DNA of 64,000 bases from an uncultured Acidobacteriota bacterium. GTDB taxonomy: Bacteria; Acidobacteriota; Thermoanaerobaculia; Gp7-AA8. Below, one piece after another: positions 50,882 to 60,068 of the stretch. A program made the position numbers and the translations under genes. The stretch covers positions 25,015-89,014 of the forward strand of contig CALMZP010000110.1 of the NCBI GenBank assembly GCA_937870635.1. Reading direction: 5' to 3'. Each line of letters opens with the position of its first letter. The first letter of the stretch is position 1. Below the pieces are notes generated by a model. That model had not been told where the DNA came from, did no database searches, and was given only the letters and a program-made list of their open reading frames with translations.

Positions 50882-50994
50882 GGGTCACGTCTGCACTTCG
50901 CACTTTCTCTCCAACCAGTGGAGCGCCCACCGCACCACCAGATGCGCTCCACTGGTTGGAGAGAAAGTGCGAAGTGCAGACGTGACCCTCAAAA
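50876..50994. repeat. Perfect 51-bp inverted repeat with 17-nt loop
   Basis: Left arm 50876-50926 (TTTTGAGGGTCACGTCTGCA... CAGTGGAGCGC) matches the complement of 50944-50994 at all 51 positions. It includes the last codons of rimI and lies between convergent genes, so it could stop transcription from both sides. The right arm is followed by CTGACACCATGAC, as in the element at 30369. Confidence 0.95.
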
Positions 50995-51011
50995 CTGACA
51001 CCATGACGCTA

Positions 51012-52163
51012 TCAGTCCTCGCGGATCGCCGCGATCGGGTCGAGCCGCGATGCCACGCGCGCCGGGTACCACGTCGCGAAGATCGACAGCAGAACGGCGA
51101 TGAGGTTCACGCCGGCGATGTCGATGCCGTCGAGCTGGAACGGAAGGTAGGGGACGAAATAGATGTCGCGCGGCAGCGGGACGAGCTGGAACCGGTTGGC
51201 CGCCCATGAGAACCCGACTCCGATGATGTTGCCGAGGAGGGTGCCGGTGAGGCCGATGAGGAGGCCGACCTGGAGGAAGATCGAGAGGATGCTTCGATCG
51301 GTCGCGCCAAGCGTGCGCAGGACGCCGACCGCGGGACGCTTCTCCATGATCAGCATCGACAACGATGAGATCAGGTTGAGCGCGGCGACGAAGATGATCA
51401 GCGAGATCGTCACGAACATGACCACCTTCTCCAGACGGAGCGCGAGGAAAAGCGGCCGGTTGATCTCCTTCCATGTCTTCGCCGCGACGTCCGGAAACTT
51501 CGCGGAGATCATGGCCTGCATGGCGTCCGCCCCGGTCTCGTCGCCGTAAATCTCGATCGACGTCGGCCCCGTCGTTCCAAACAGCGCCGCCGCTTCCTCC
51601 TCGGGCAGCTCCGCGTCGATCGGTGCCGCCTCACCGGTGGGAGGAAGAAGGCGGCCCACCACGTACGTGCGCACGACGGGCATCGGGCCGAACGGTGTCA
51701 GCCTCGTGCGTGGTGCGACGACCGTGACTTCATCGCCCGCGTCGAGGCCGATCGACATGGCGAAGTCGCGCGTGAGGGCGATCACGGGCGGATTCTCTTT
51801 CGCCGGGCCGGCGGTACTGCGGATGCGCATCGGGCGGCCGCGGCCCTCCGGCTCATTCGCTCCCCAGCCGATGCCGCTGACGCTCGCCCGAACCTCGCGC
51901 GCGCCCGCCGCGCGCGCCGCCGCGACCATGGCCTCAGCATTGACGATCGTGTTGCTCCCCTTCGGCTCGATCAGGACCTGGGGACTGGAGGCGATGAGCC
52001 GCGCCTTGATCTGTCCCTGCAGCCCGGAGAGCAGCGCGATCGAGATCAAAAGCGTCGCCACGCCGACCGCCAGCCCCAGCATGCTGATGAGGGAAAGAAA
52101 CGCCGTATGCCGCTCCTTGCGGGCAGCCCAGAGGTAACGGCGCGCGATGCGGGTCTCCAGCAT
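51012..52163 (-). CDS. LolC/LolE-type lipoprotein-releasing ABC permease
   Basis: 383 residues. One helix near residue 22-44 (FLSLISMLGLAVGVATLLISIA), a large periplasmic domain, then three helices in the C-terminal FtsX part (VVMFVTISLIIFVAALNLIS, IFLQVGLLIGLTGTLLGNII, LIAVLLSIFATWYPAR). The start MLETRIARRYLWAARKERH is typical of LolC/E. It extracts lipoproteins from the inner membrane together with an ATPase (LolD). No lolD is in the window. lysS lies 189 bp upstream on the same strand, with a 7-bp repeat array between. Confidence 0.9.
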   Translation of the reverse strand: MLETRIARRYLWAARKERHTAFLSLISMLGLAVGVATLLISIALLSGLQGQIKARLIASSPQVLIEPKGSNTIVNAEAMVAAARAAGAREVRASVSGIGWGANEPEGRGRPMRIRSTAGPAKENPPVIALTRDFAMSIGLDAGDEVTVVAPRTRLTPFGPMPVVRTYVVGRLLPPTGEAAPIDAELPEEEAAALFGTTGPTSIEIYGDETGADAMQAMISAKFPDVAAKTWKEINRPLFLALRLEKVVMFVTISLIIFVAALNLISSLSMLIMEKRPAVGVLRTLGATDRSILSIFLQVGLLIGLTGTLLGNIIGVGFSWAANRFQLVPLPRDIYFVPYLPFQLDGIDIAGVNLIAVLLSIFATWYPARVASRLDPIAAIRED

Positions 52164-52220
52164 TCCCAGGGACTTCTAACACCTGTGGCGTGAAACGCAA
52201 AAGCGTGGCTCTCGCCGCGA

Positions 52221-52344
52221 TTCGACCTCCGACCTTCGACCTTCGACCTTGGGAGTGACGAGTGACGAGACGCGAAACGATGATTCGGAGGCAAGCTCCA
52301 CCCCGCATCGAGCCTAATCAAGGTCGAAGATCGAAGGTCGAATC
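52221..52344. repeat. Inverted array of 7-bp repeats (CGACCTT type)
   Basis: TTCGACCTCCGACCTTCGAC (three to four CGACCTT units) faces AAGGTCGAAGATCGAAGGTC. The intervening bases hold a second 7-bp pair, AGTGACGAGTGACGAG. Confidence 0.8.
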
Positions 52345-52352
52345 CCCCGGAA

Positions 52353-53869
<1,517 letters not shown>

Positions 53870-53873
<4 letters not shown>

Positions 53874-55036
53874 AGCGACTTCAGGGCCTCGATGCACTGC
53901 TCGATCAATCCCGCCGGCGTCGAGAACGACATCCTGAGATGTCCTTCCCCTTCAGGACCGAACACGACACCGGGCACGGACGCGATGGACGTGCGCTCGA
54001 GGAGTGTCTCCATCGCCTTCCATGAGTTGGAGCCGAGGCGGGAGCGAACGTCGGGAAAGACGTAGAAGGCGCCGGGGGGTGTCAGGCAGTCGAATCCCGC
54101 CTCATTCAGCCCGCGGACGAGGAGATCGCGCCGCTGCCGATACTGCTCGCGGAGCGGGGGAAAGTAATCGCCGGCATGTGCGACGCCTGCCGCCGCGGCG
54201 AACTGCGTGGGCGTCGAGACGCCATTGACCGTGTTCAGGACGAGCTTCCGGACGAGCTCCATGAGCGGCCTCGGTGCGACCAGATATCCGACACGCCACC
54301 CCGTCATCGCGAAGCTTTTGCTGAGAGTGAAACAGGTGATGGTCCGTTCCAGCATTCCCGGCAGCGAGGCGATGGAGACGTGTGTTCCGTCGTAGACGAG
54401 ATCCTCATACGCCTCGTCGGCGATGACGATCAGGTTCTGCTCGACAGCGAACCGCGCGATCGACTCGAGCTGCTGGCGGGTGAGCACATCGCCCGTGGGA
54501 TTGGCCGGGGAATTGACGTAAATCACACGGAGACGCGGAGTGGCGCGGCTTTTCAACAGCTCGCCGAGATCGCTCGTGCCGCGCGCGTCGTCCCATGGGA
54601 TCCGGACGGGCGTTCCTCCGGAAAACCTGACCTGATCCTTGATCGGCGTCCAGTAGGGCGCGAAGAACATCACGTCGTCGCCCGGATTCACCGCCGTCTG
54701 GAAGGAGCAGAACAAGGCGTGCGTGCCGCCGGATGTGACGATGATGTCAGCGGTCGAGACCTGGATGCCGTTTTTCGCGGCGAGCTTCGCCCGGATCGCC
54801 TCGAGGAGAGGACCGATGCCGGACGACGGCGCGTAGCGGGTCTGGTTCTGATCGAGAGCGTCCTTCATGGCCTGCTTCACGAAGTCAGGTGTGGGCATGA
54901 ACGGCTCGCCGCCCTCGAGCTGGAGGACGCGCGCACCGCCGGCCTTCATCTCCAGGACGCGATTGCGGATCCGGACGATGTCGGAAAAGCCGAGAAGTGC
55001 GGCGCGGTCAGCGGGTTTGATCGTTGCGCTCGACAA
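53870..55036 (-). CDS. PLP-dependent aminotransferase class I/II
   Basis: 388 residues. PLP lysine in [16 protein letters not shown], the Asn-Pro motif [30 protein letters not shown], and the C-terminal substrate Arg in [15 protein letters not shown]. It belongs to the aspartate/alanine-type aminotransferases of fold type I; the specific amino acid is unknown. It overlaps lysS by ATGA. Upstream, the TPR lipoprotein gene ends 19 bp before its start. Confidence 0.9.
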
Positions 55037-55055
55037 GGACGCGCATTGTAGGACA

Positions 55056-55769
55056 TCAGCCCGGCGGAGGGGTCTGCGTTCCAGGGTCGGTCACCGGCGG
55101 GGCCGGCGTGACGATTTCCTCCGCGGTTGGCTGGCGTGACGGAGCATCGCGCTCAGGCTCGACCCAACCTCCGGGCGCGTGCTGAAACGCGGCGCTGTCG
55201 CGCGCATGGGACCGCGGGTACTTCTCGATCAGCGCGCGGTGCATGAGCTTCGAGTCGAGGACGCGGGGGTTGTAGCGGACGTCGAGCAGTTCGGGATTGT
55301 GACGCAGAGCCTTGGCGTAGTAATCGACGGCATCCGAGAAGTCGCCGCCTTTCTCCGCCATGAGCCCGAGCTCGAAGAGCGCCGGGCCGTGGCCCTTGCG
55401 GTAGTTGACCGTGCGGCGGAACGCGCGGCGGGCACCCGACTCATCACCCTGCGACGCGCGGACGAGGCCGAGGTTGTACCAGGCGGGGTAGAAGCGGGAG
55501 TCGAGGTTGACGGCGCGCTCGAACTCGCGCGCGGCATCCTTCGGAAAATCCTTCTGAACGAGAAGCGCGCCGAGCTCGTTGTGAAGCACGGCCGAGTCGG
55601 GATTCTCGCGAAGCGAAGCGAGGGTCTGTGTGATGCGCGCATCGAGCTCGCTGCCGGTGTTGAGGAACTGCGCGTAGAACGGCTCTTCGTAGGGATTCTT
55701 GTCCTGCAGGGACGCGCATCCGGCGGCGAGAATCGCGACGACGGTGACAAGGATTCTTTTCATGGTCAT
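55056..55769 (-). CDS. TPR-containing lipoprotein
   Basis: 237 residues. A lipoprotein signal with lipobox LAAG and Cys at about residue 18 (MTMKRILVTVVAILAAGCAS). Three to four tetratricopeptide-like repeats follow (about 60-180: AVLHNELGALLVQKDFPKDA, AWYNLGLVRASQGDESGARR, ALFELGLMAEKGGDFSDAVD). The C-terminus is Pro/Thr-rich. Probably an outer-membrane-anchored scaffold of unknown partner. ATGA overlap with the upstream gene. Confidence 0.85.
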   Translation of the reverse strand: MTMKRILVTVVAILAAGCASLQDKNPYEEPFYAQFLNTGSELDARITQTLASLRENPDSAVLHNELGALLVQKDFPKDAAREFERAVNLDSRFYPAWYNLGLVRASQGDESGARRAFRRTVNYRKGHGPALFELGLMAEKGGDFSDAVDYYAKALRHNPELLDVRYNPRVLDSKLMHRALIEKYPRSHARDSAAFQHAPGGWVEPERDAPSRQPTAEEIVTPAPPVTDPGTQTPPPG

Positions 55770-56377
55770 TCCTGAATGGGTTTCGCCTTCAGCTTCACCT
55801 TGCCGTCCACGGTCTCGACGCGGAAGCCGACAGCGGAGACGTTGTATCGCGTCCGCACGACTTCGCTCTGCTTCGTGATCATGTCGGTGAGCTGCTCGAA
55901 CGTCATGTTCGGTCGCGTCCCCAGCTTTCCGTGCTCCTGGCTCAACTGATCGTAGATGCGGCGGATCTCTTCACCTTGTGTGCCCGCCGCCACTCTTACA
56001 TACGGATCGGAGCCGTTCGACGTTACGCGGGGCTTCGCGGCTCGCTCGGCCGGCGGAGGTGGGGCGGCGGGTTCCGCCTCGAGCGCAGCCTGGCGGCGCT
56101 TGAAGTCGAGGGGACCCTCCTCCCGTTCGCGCATACGGCGCGCCCACATTTCACGGTACTGGTTGTAACGGGTCAGGAGTGTGTTGAAGCGGAAGCGGCG
56201 GGTGTTGTCGCGGAAGTTCTGCTTGCTGAGCTCGTGGATGAACGCTTCGAGGTTCCGCCGGTCGGTCGTCGGCGGCATCTTCTGGATCCCCGCGAAGAAC
56301 TGGTCGAACTTGTTCTTCAGCCGGCGGATGTCCTCCTCCAGCCTGTCGATCTCTTCGTCCTTCTGAATTCGCGCCAT
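55766..56377 (-). CDS. MXAN_5187 C-terminal-domain-like protein
   Basis: 203 residues. Charged coiled coil in the first 40 residues (KDEEIDRLEEDIRRLKNKFD), then RRNLEAFIHELSKQNFRDNT, RFRFNTLLTRYNQYREMWAR with REREEGP, and a variable Pro/Ala linker. The C-terminal FEQLTDMITKQSEVVRTRYN resembles the protein family named after MXAN_5187 in Myxococcus. Its function is unknown; cytoplasmic. Divergent from selA with 40 bp between starts. Confidence 0.7.
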   Translation of the reverse strand: MARIQKDEEIDRLEEDIRRLKNKFDQFFAGIQKMPPTTDRRNLEAFIHELSKQNFRDNTRRFRFNTLLTRYNQYREMWARRMREREEGPLDFKRRQAALEAEPAAPPPPAERAAKPRVTSNGSDPYVRVAAGTQGEEIRRIYDQLSQEHGKLGTRPNMTFEQLTDMITKQSEVVRTRYNVSAVGFRVETVDGKVKLKAKPIQE

Positions 56378-56396
56378 AGCGGGTCAGCCCCGTGAT

Positions 56397-56402
56397 TACA
56401 AT
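56397..56402 (+). promoter_or_regulatory. Candidate -10 box TACAAT, 15 nt before selA
   Basis: TACAAT followed by ACGTTGTGAGTCGTC and the ATG at 56418. No Shine-Dalgarno sequence is evident. Confidence 0.35.
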
Positions 56403-56417
56403 ACGTTGTGAGTCGTC

Positions 56418-57776
56418 ATGCGTAAAGCGGCGGCGTCACCCGCGGATTCCGCGGCGGACGTCCTCCGGTCCATTCCTTCTGTGGAACGGATCCTTTCTAC
56501 CCCCGCTTTCGTGAGTCTGGCGTCAGAATTCGGTCGGGAGCGCGTGAAAGACGCCGTCGCCCGCCACCTGGCGTCGCTCCGGGAGGGCCGGGTCGAATGG
56601 GACGAGGCCGCGGCCATTGCTGCGGTTCAGGCCCGGACCGCGCCGAAACTTCGCCCGGTCATCAACGCCACGGGCGTGATCATCCACACCAACCTCGGCC
56701 GTTCGCCGATCGATCCCCGCCTGTGGGAAACCGCGGCAAGCGTGGTCACCGGATACTCGAACCTCGAGTTCGATCTGGAGGCGGGGGAGCGCGGCAAACG
56801 CGACGAGCATCTGACCGAGGTCTGTCAGTCGCTCTTCGGGTGTGAGGCGGCGATTCTGACGAACAACAATGCCGCGGCCGTGCTCCTCCTTCTGTCCGCG
56901 ATCGCGGCGAAGAAGGAAGTGGTGGTCTCGCGCGGTGAGCTCGTCGAGATCGGCGGCGGGTTCCGCGTTCCCGATGTGATCCAGCAGGGCGGCGCGAAGC
57001 TCCGCGAAGTCGGAACCACCAACCGGACGCGCGCTCGCGATTACGCCGAGGCGATCACGAAGAGGACGGCCGCGATCCTCCGCGTGCATCGTTCGAACTT
57101 CGATATCGTCGGATTCACCGCCACGCCTTCGGTCGCCGAGCTCGTCGAGGTCGCGCGCGCGAAAAAAGTGCCGATGCTCTATGACGAGGGAACCGGCCGT
57201 GTCGTCGACCTCGCGCCGTACGGATTCCCCGCGGCGCCTGCCATTCGCGAGCTGATCGGAGCCGGGGTCGACGCGTTGACGTGCTCCACCGACAAACTGA
57301 TCGGCGCCACGCAGGGAGGGCTCATTCTGGGATCCGAGGAGATCGTGGGTCGCTGTCGCCGGCATCCGTTGATGCGGGCGCTGCGCGCCGGGAAGGAATC
57401 GTATGCGGTGATCGGAGAGACGCTGCGCGCGTTCGCGACCGCGAAGCACGAGAGCGCGATTCCGATCTATCGGATGCTGGCCACGCCGATCGAGGAACTG
57501 CGGCGCCGCGCGAACGACCTCGCCCGCGGCACGACCGCGACCGTGAAGGACAGCACCGCCGTCCTCGGCGGAGGGACCACGCCGACCGAGACGATCCCCT
57601 CCGTCGCGCTGGCGGTGGAAGGGCGCGCGACAGATCTGCAGCGCCGTTTTCTGGGGATGACCCCGCCGATCGTCGGCCGGATTGTCGACGAGGTGTTCAC
57701 GCTGGACCTGAGGACGGTGCTGCCGGAAGACCTGGCTGCGGTGAGGAAGGCGCTGGCTTTGAAGGATGAAGGATGA
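56418..57776 (+). CDS. selA: L-seryl-tRNA(Sec) selenium transferase
   Basis: 452 residues, normal family length. SelA blocks: an N-terminal helical domain (LRSIPSVERILSTPAFV), VINATGVIIHTNLGRSPID, NNNAAAVLLLLSAIAAKKEV, SRGELVEIGGGFRVPDVIQ, VGTTNRTRARDYAEAI and the PLP lysine in CSTDKLIGATQGGLILG. It converts Ser-tRNA(Sec) to Sec-tRNA(Sec). The motif around the lysine is more divergent than usual (TDK for GDK). The last four residues, KDEG, and the TGA stop are part of a 7-bp repeat array. selB, selD and tRNA(Sec) are not in the window. Confidence 0.93.
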   Translation: MRKAAASPADSAADVLRSIPSVERILSTPAFVSLASEFGRERVKDAVARHLASLREGRVEWDEAAAIAAVQARTAPKLRPVINATGVIIHTNLGRSPIDPRLWETAASVVTGYSNLEFDLEAGERGKRDEHLTEVCQSLFGCEAAILTNNNAAAVLLLLSAIAAKKEVVVSRGELVEIGGGFRVPDVIQQGGAKLREVGTTNRTRARDYAEAITKRTAAILRVHRSNFDIVGFTATPSVAELVEVARAKKVPMLYDEGTGRVVDLAPYGFPAAPAIRELIGAGVDALTCSTDKLIGATQGGLILGSEEIVGRCRRHPLMRALRAGKESYAVIGETLRAFATAKHESAIPIYRMLATPIEELRRRANDLARGTTATVKDSTAVLGGGTTPTETIPSVALAVEGRATDLQRRFLGMTPPIVGRIVDEVFTLDLRTVLPEDLAAVRKALALKDEG

Positions 57777-58039
57777 AGGATGAAGGATGAAGGATGAAGG
57801 ATGAAGGCATTGGGCTTCATCCCGAGCGCAGCGAGGGATCTCCGGAACCAACTCGGCAGGCTGAAGATGACGGATTACGGGCGGTTGCGATTCCCCTCTA
57901 CCTTCATGCTTCGTCCTCCCGAGTTGCTTCCGGAGATCCCTCGCTGCGCTCGGGATGAAGGGATCCTTCATCCTTCATCCTTCATCCTTCATCCTTCATC
58001 CTTCATCCTTCATCCTTCATCCTTCATCCTTCATCCTTC
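57761..58039. repeat. 7-bp inverted array (AAGGATG / CATCCTT) enclosing a TCCCGAGCG pair
   Basis: Left arm: GAAGGAT repeated six to seven times (57761-57808). Right arm: ATCCTTC eleven times (57963-58039). A TCCCGAGCG inverted pair (57815-57960) lies between. The left arm encodes the end of SelA and the right arm encodes the end of PlsC. Confidence 0.95.
57815..57960. repeat. Inverted pair of the TCCCGAGCG family (nested)
   Basis: CTTCATCCCGAGCGCAGCGA with GGGATCTCCGGAA faces TTCCGGAGATCCCTCGCTGC with GCTCGGGATGAAG, within the 7-bp array. Confidence 0.92.
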
Positions 58040-58782
58040 TGCTCTTCATCCTTCGTCGGCGCATCGTTCTCCGCGAAGCTCTCCCCAAACAAAATCCTGC
58101 CGATCCGGTTTCTCGATTCCTGGGCCAGGCTCTCCTTGTCTTTGAGCGAACGCCCCACGGTTGGGATGGGCGGGGTGACGGTGACGGTGACCGGGCCGGG
58201 GGTGATCGTCTTCGCGCCGGCCCGGAAGACGTCGTATGTGCCGTTGAGTGCGACGGGCACGATGGGAAGCTCGGATTTGAGGGCGAGGAGAAATCCGCCG
58301 CGCTGGAACGGCCGCATCTGGCGCTCCCGCGAGCGGCCTTCCTCCGGAAAGACGACGATCGTATTTCCCTTGCGGATACGCTGGGCGGCCATGTCGAATG
58401 ACTTGACCGCGGTGCGGCGGTTCTTGCGGTCGATCGGGATGAAGCCGGCGCGGGCGATCGCCCAGCCGAAGATCGGAATCTTGAAGAGGCTCACCTTCGC
58501 AAGAAAGCGGATCGGCTGCGGAATCGCGGCGAAGATGCAGGGGATGTCGAAGTAGCTGTAATGATTGGCGACGAGGATGTAGCGCTGGTTCGGATCGAGG
58601 AGCTCCGTTCCTTCCGCCTTCAGCTCGATCCCCGCCGCCCAGACGATCGATCGCGCCCAGATGTTGATGACCCGCTCGACGAGATGCGCGGGAGCGCGTA
58701 CGAAGACGAGGATGATCGTCGCAGTCGAGAACGTGATCGTGGATACCACGCTGAAGAGGGCGGCCCAGAGCGTTCGGAGCAT
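58024..58782 (-). CDS. plsC: 1-acyl-sn-glycerol-3-phosphate acyltransferase
   Basis: 252 residues from the ATG at MLRTLWAALFSVV (an upstream start would add 11 residues). One N-terminal membrane segment, then the PlsC motifs: VANHYSYFDIP (HX4D), FIPIDRKNRRTA, and VVFPEEGRSRERQM where the usual FPEGTRS reads FPEEGRS. It adds the second acyl chain in phospholipid synthesis, before CdsA. The C-terminus PTKDEEQKDEG ends in the right arm of the 7-bp array, which supplies the stop. Confidence 0.9.
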   Translation of the reverse strand: MLRTLWAALFSVVSTITFSTATIILVFVRAPAHLVERVINIWARSIVWAAGIELKAEGTELLDPNQRYILVANHYSYFDIPCIFAAIPQPIRFLAKVSLFKIPIFGWAIARAGFIPIDRKNRRTAVKSFDMAAQRIRKGNTIVVFPEEGRSRERQMRPFQRGGFLLALKSELPIVPVALNGTYDVFRAGAKTITPGPVTVTVTPPIPTVGRSLKDKESLAQESRNRIGRILFGESFAENDAPTKDEEQKDEG

Positions 58783-58832
58783 CCGCGCTGGAATGTAGCA
58801 CGGGCGAGAACGCATCGATGCAGCATCGGGTT

Positions 58833-59387
58833 ATGAAGGTGATGACGGAGGTCGAGATCCCCTGGCGGGCTCCGCTGGACTGGGACCATCTTGCGGGCTT
58901 TCTGGGCCGGCGCGCGGTTCCCGGCGTGGAATCTTTCGATGAGAAGGGTTACATCCGCGTGCGGCGCGATGGCCGGCGTCGCAGATTCGTCGCGTCGGTG
59001 CCGCCGGCGATGAGCGTCATCGACGCCGGCGCTCGGGTCGCGAGGATGTTCGACGCCGGAGCCGACTCGCGGGCGATTGCCGCACGGCTCGGCCGCGATG
59101 CGATGCTTCGTCCTCTGCTCGAGCAACACCGGGGCATCCGCGTGCCCGAGGGGTGGGACCCATTCGAGATCGTCATCCGCGCCATCGTCGGACAGCAGAT
59201 CAGTGTCGCTGCCGCGCGCGCGATCGTCGGCAGCATCGCCGAGAAATGCGGTGAACGGGCGGATGGCAACCTCTCGTTTCCGACGGCTGCGCGGATCGTA
59301 TCCTCGACTGAGAAGGAACTGACCAGGAGAGCCGAGCGGTGGCGCACTTATCGGGCGTACGCTGCGATGCTGCTATGGGCGAAGTGA
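58833..59387 (+). pseudogene. alkA: AlkA-like 3-methyladenine DNA glycosylase, internally deleted
   Basis: About 184 residues where AlkA has about 280. The N-terminal half is intact: PWRAPLDWDHLAGFLGRRAV, VESFDEKGYIRVRRDG and DPFEIVIRAIVGQQISVAAA. After [16 protein letters not shown] the frame jumps to [20 protein letters not shown], which is the normal AlkA C-terminus. Roughly 60-70 residues, including the helix-hairpin-helix and the catalytic Asp, are missing while the frame is kept. It is therefore probably non-functional, unless assembly has collapsed the segment. TGATG overlap with ogt. Confidence 0.75.
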
Positions 59388-59863
59388 TGCATACGTGGAC
59401 CGACACGCCGATCGGAGCACTGCTGCTGGTCGGCGACGCGGATGGTCTCAGCGCGATCTCATTTGCGAAGAACGGCGTCGCCGCCGATCCTCCCGACGGC
59501 AGCGTGGCGCGTCGCGAGGTGTTCGCCGACGCGATCGAGCAGCTCGATGCGTACTTCGCGAGGACGTTGCGTTCCTTCGATCTGGATCTGCGGCCGAGAG
59601 GAACGGCGTTCCAGCTGCGGGTGTGGGAGGCGTTGCGGGCCATCCCTTACGGAGAAACGCGGTCGTACTCCGAGATCGCGCGCACGATCGGGAAACCTGA
59701 TGCTGTGCGCGCGGTCGGTTCGGCCAACGGCGCCAACCCTCTTCCCATCGTCGTCCCCTGCCACCGCGTCCTGGGGGCCGATGGCTCGCTGACCGGCTTC
59801 GGGGGAGGGCTGCGGGTCAAGCGCTTTCTGCTCGACCTGGAGTCGACGCCCTCGCTGTTCTAG
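59387..59863 (+). CDS. ogt: Methylated-DNA--protein-cysteine methyltransferase
   Basis: 158 residues from the ATG overlapping the alkA stop (TGATG); it reads [17 protein letters not shown]. The acceptor Cys is in [20 protein letters not shown], and [20 protein letters not shown] with [12 protein letters not shown] is the DNA-binding helix region. It removes O6-alkyl groups from guanine by suicide transfer. Pairing with alkA is a common adaptive-repair arrangement; here the partner is damaged. Confidence 0.94.
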   Translation: MHTWTDTPIGALLLVGDADGLSAISFAKNGVAADPPDGSVARREVFADAIEQLDAYFARTLRSFDLDLRPRGTAFQLRVWEALRAIPYGETRSYSEIARTIGKPDAVRAVGSANGANPLPIVVPCHRVLGADGSLTGFGGGLRVKRFLLDLESTPSLF

Positions 59864-59876
59864 TCACGACGTTCAC

Positions 59877-59957
59877 CGCAGAGACGCAGAGGGCGCAGAG
59901 GGACGCAGAGGAGCCCTGCCATCTCTGCGTTCCTCTGCGTTCTCTGAGCCTCCGTGT
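59877..59957. repeat. CGCAGAG-rich inverted repeat
   Basis: CGCAGAGACGCAGAGGGCGC with AGAGGGACGCAGAGG on the left pairs with TCTCTGCGTTCCTCTGCGTT on the right. It lies between ogt and korA. Confidence 0.8.
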
Positions 59958-59987
59958 TGAGCGGTCGTCCCCTGCCGAGCCTTGCGA

Positions 59988-59993
59988 TACAAT
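59988..59993 (+). promoter_or_regulatory. Candidate -10 box TACAAT for korAB
   Basis: GATACAATTTCGG stands 75 nt before the GTG start; unlike the other boxes this unit has a leader with a clear ribosome site (GAAGGAGAG). Confidence 0.35.
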
Positions 59994-60068
59994 TTCGGCC
60001 TCGCAAAAGAATGTACGAGCCCCCGATCGGTCCAGACGTCCCCCACACCAACCCCGAAGGAGAGTGCG

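Noticed and set aside
57761..58039. CRISPR array
   Set aside because: Repeats are 7 bp, have no unique spacers, and face each other. There are no cas genes.
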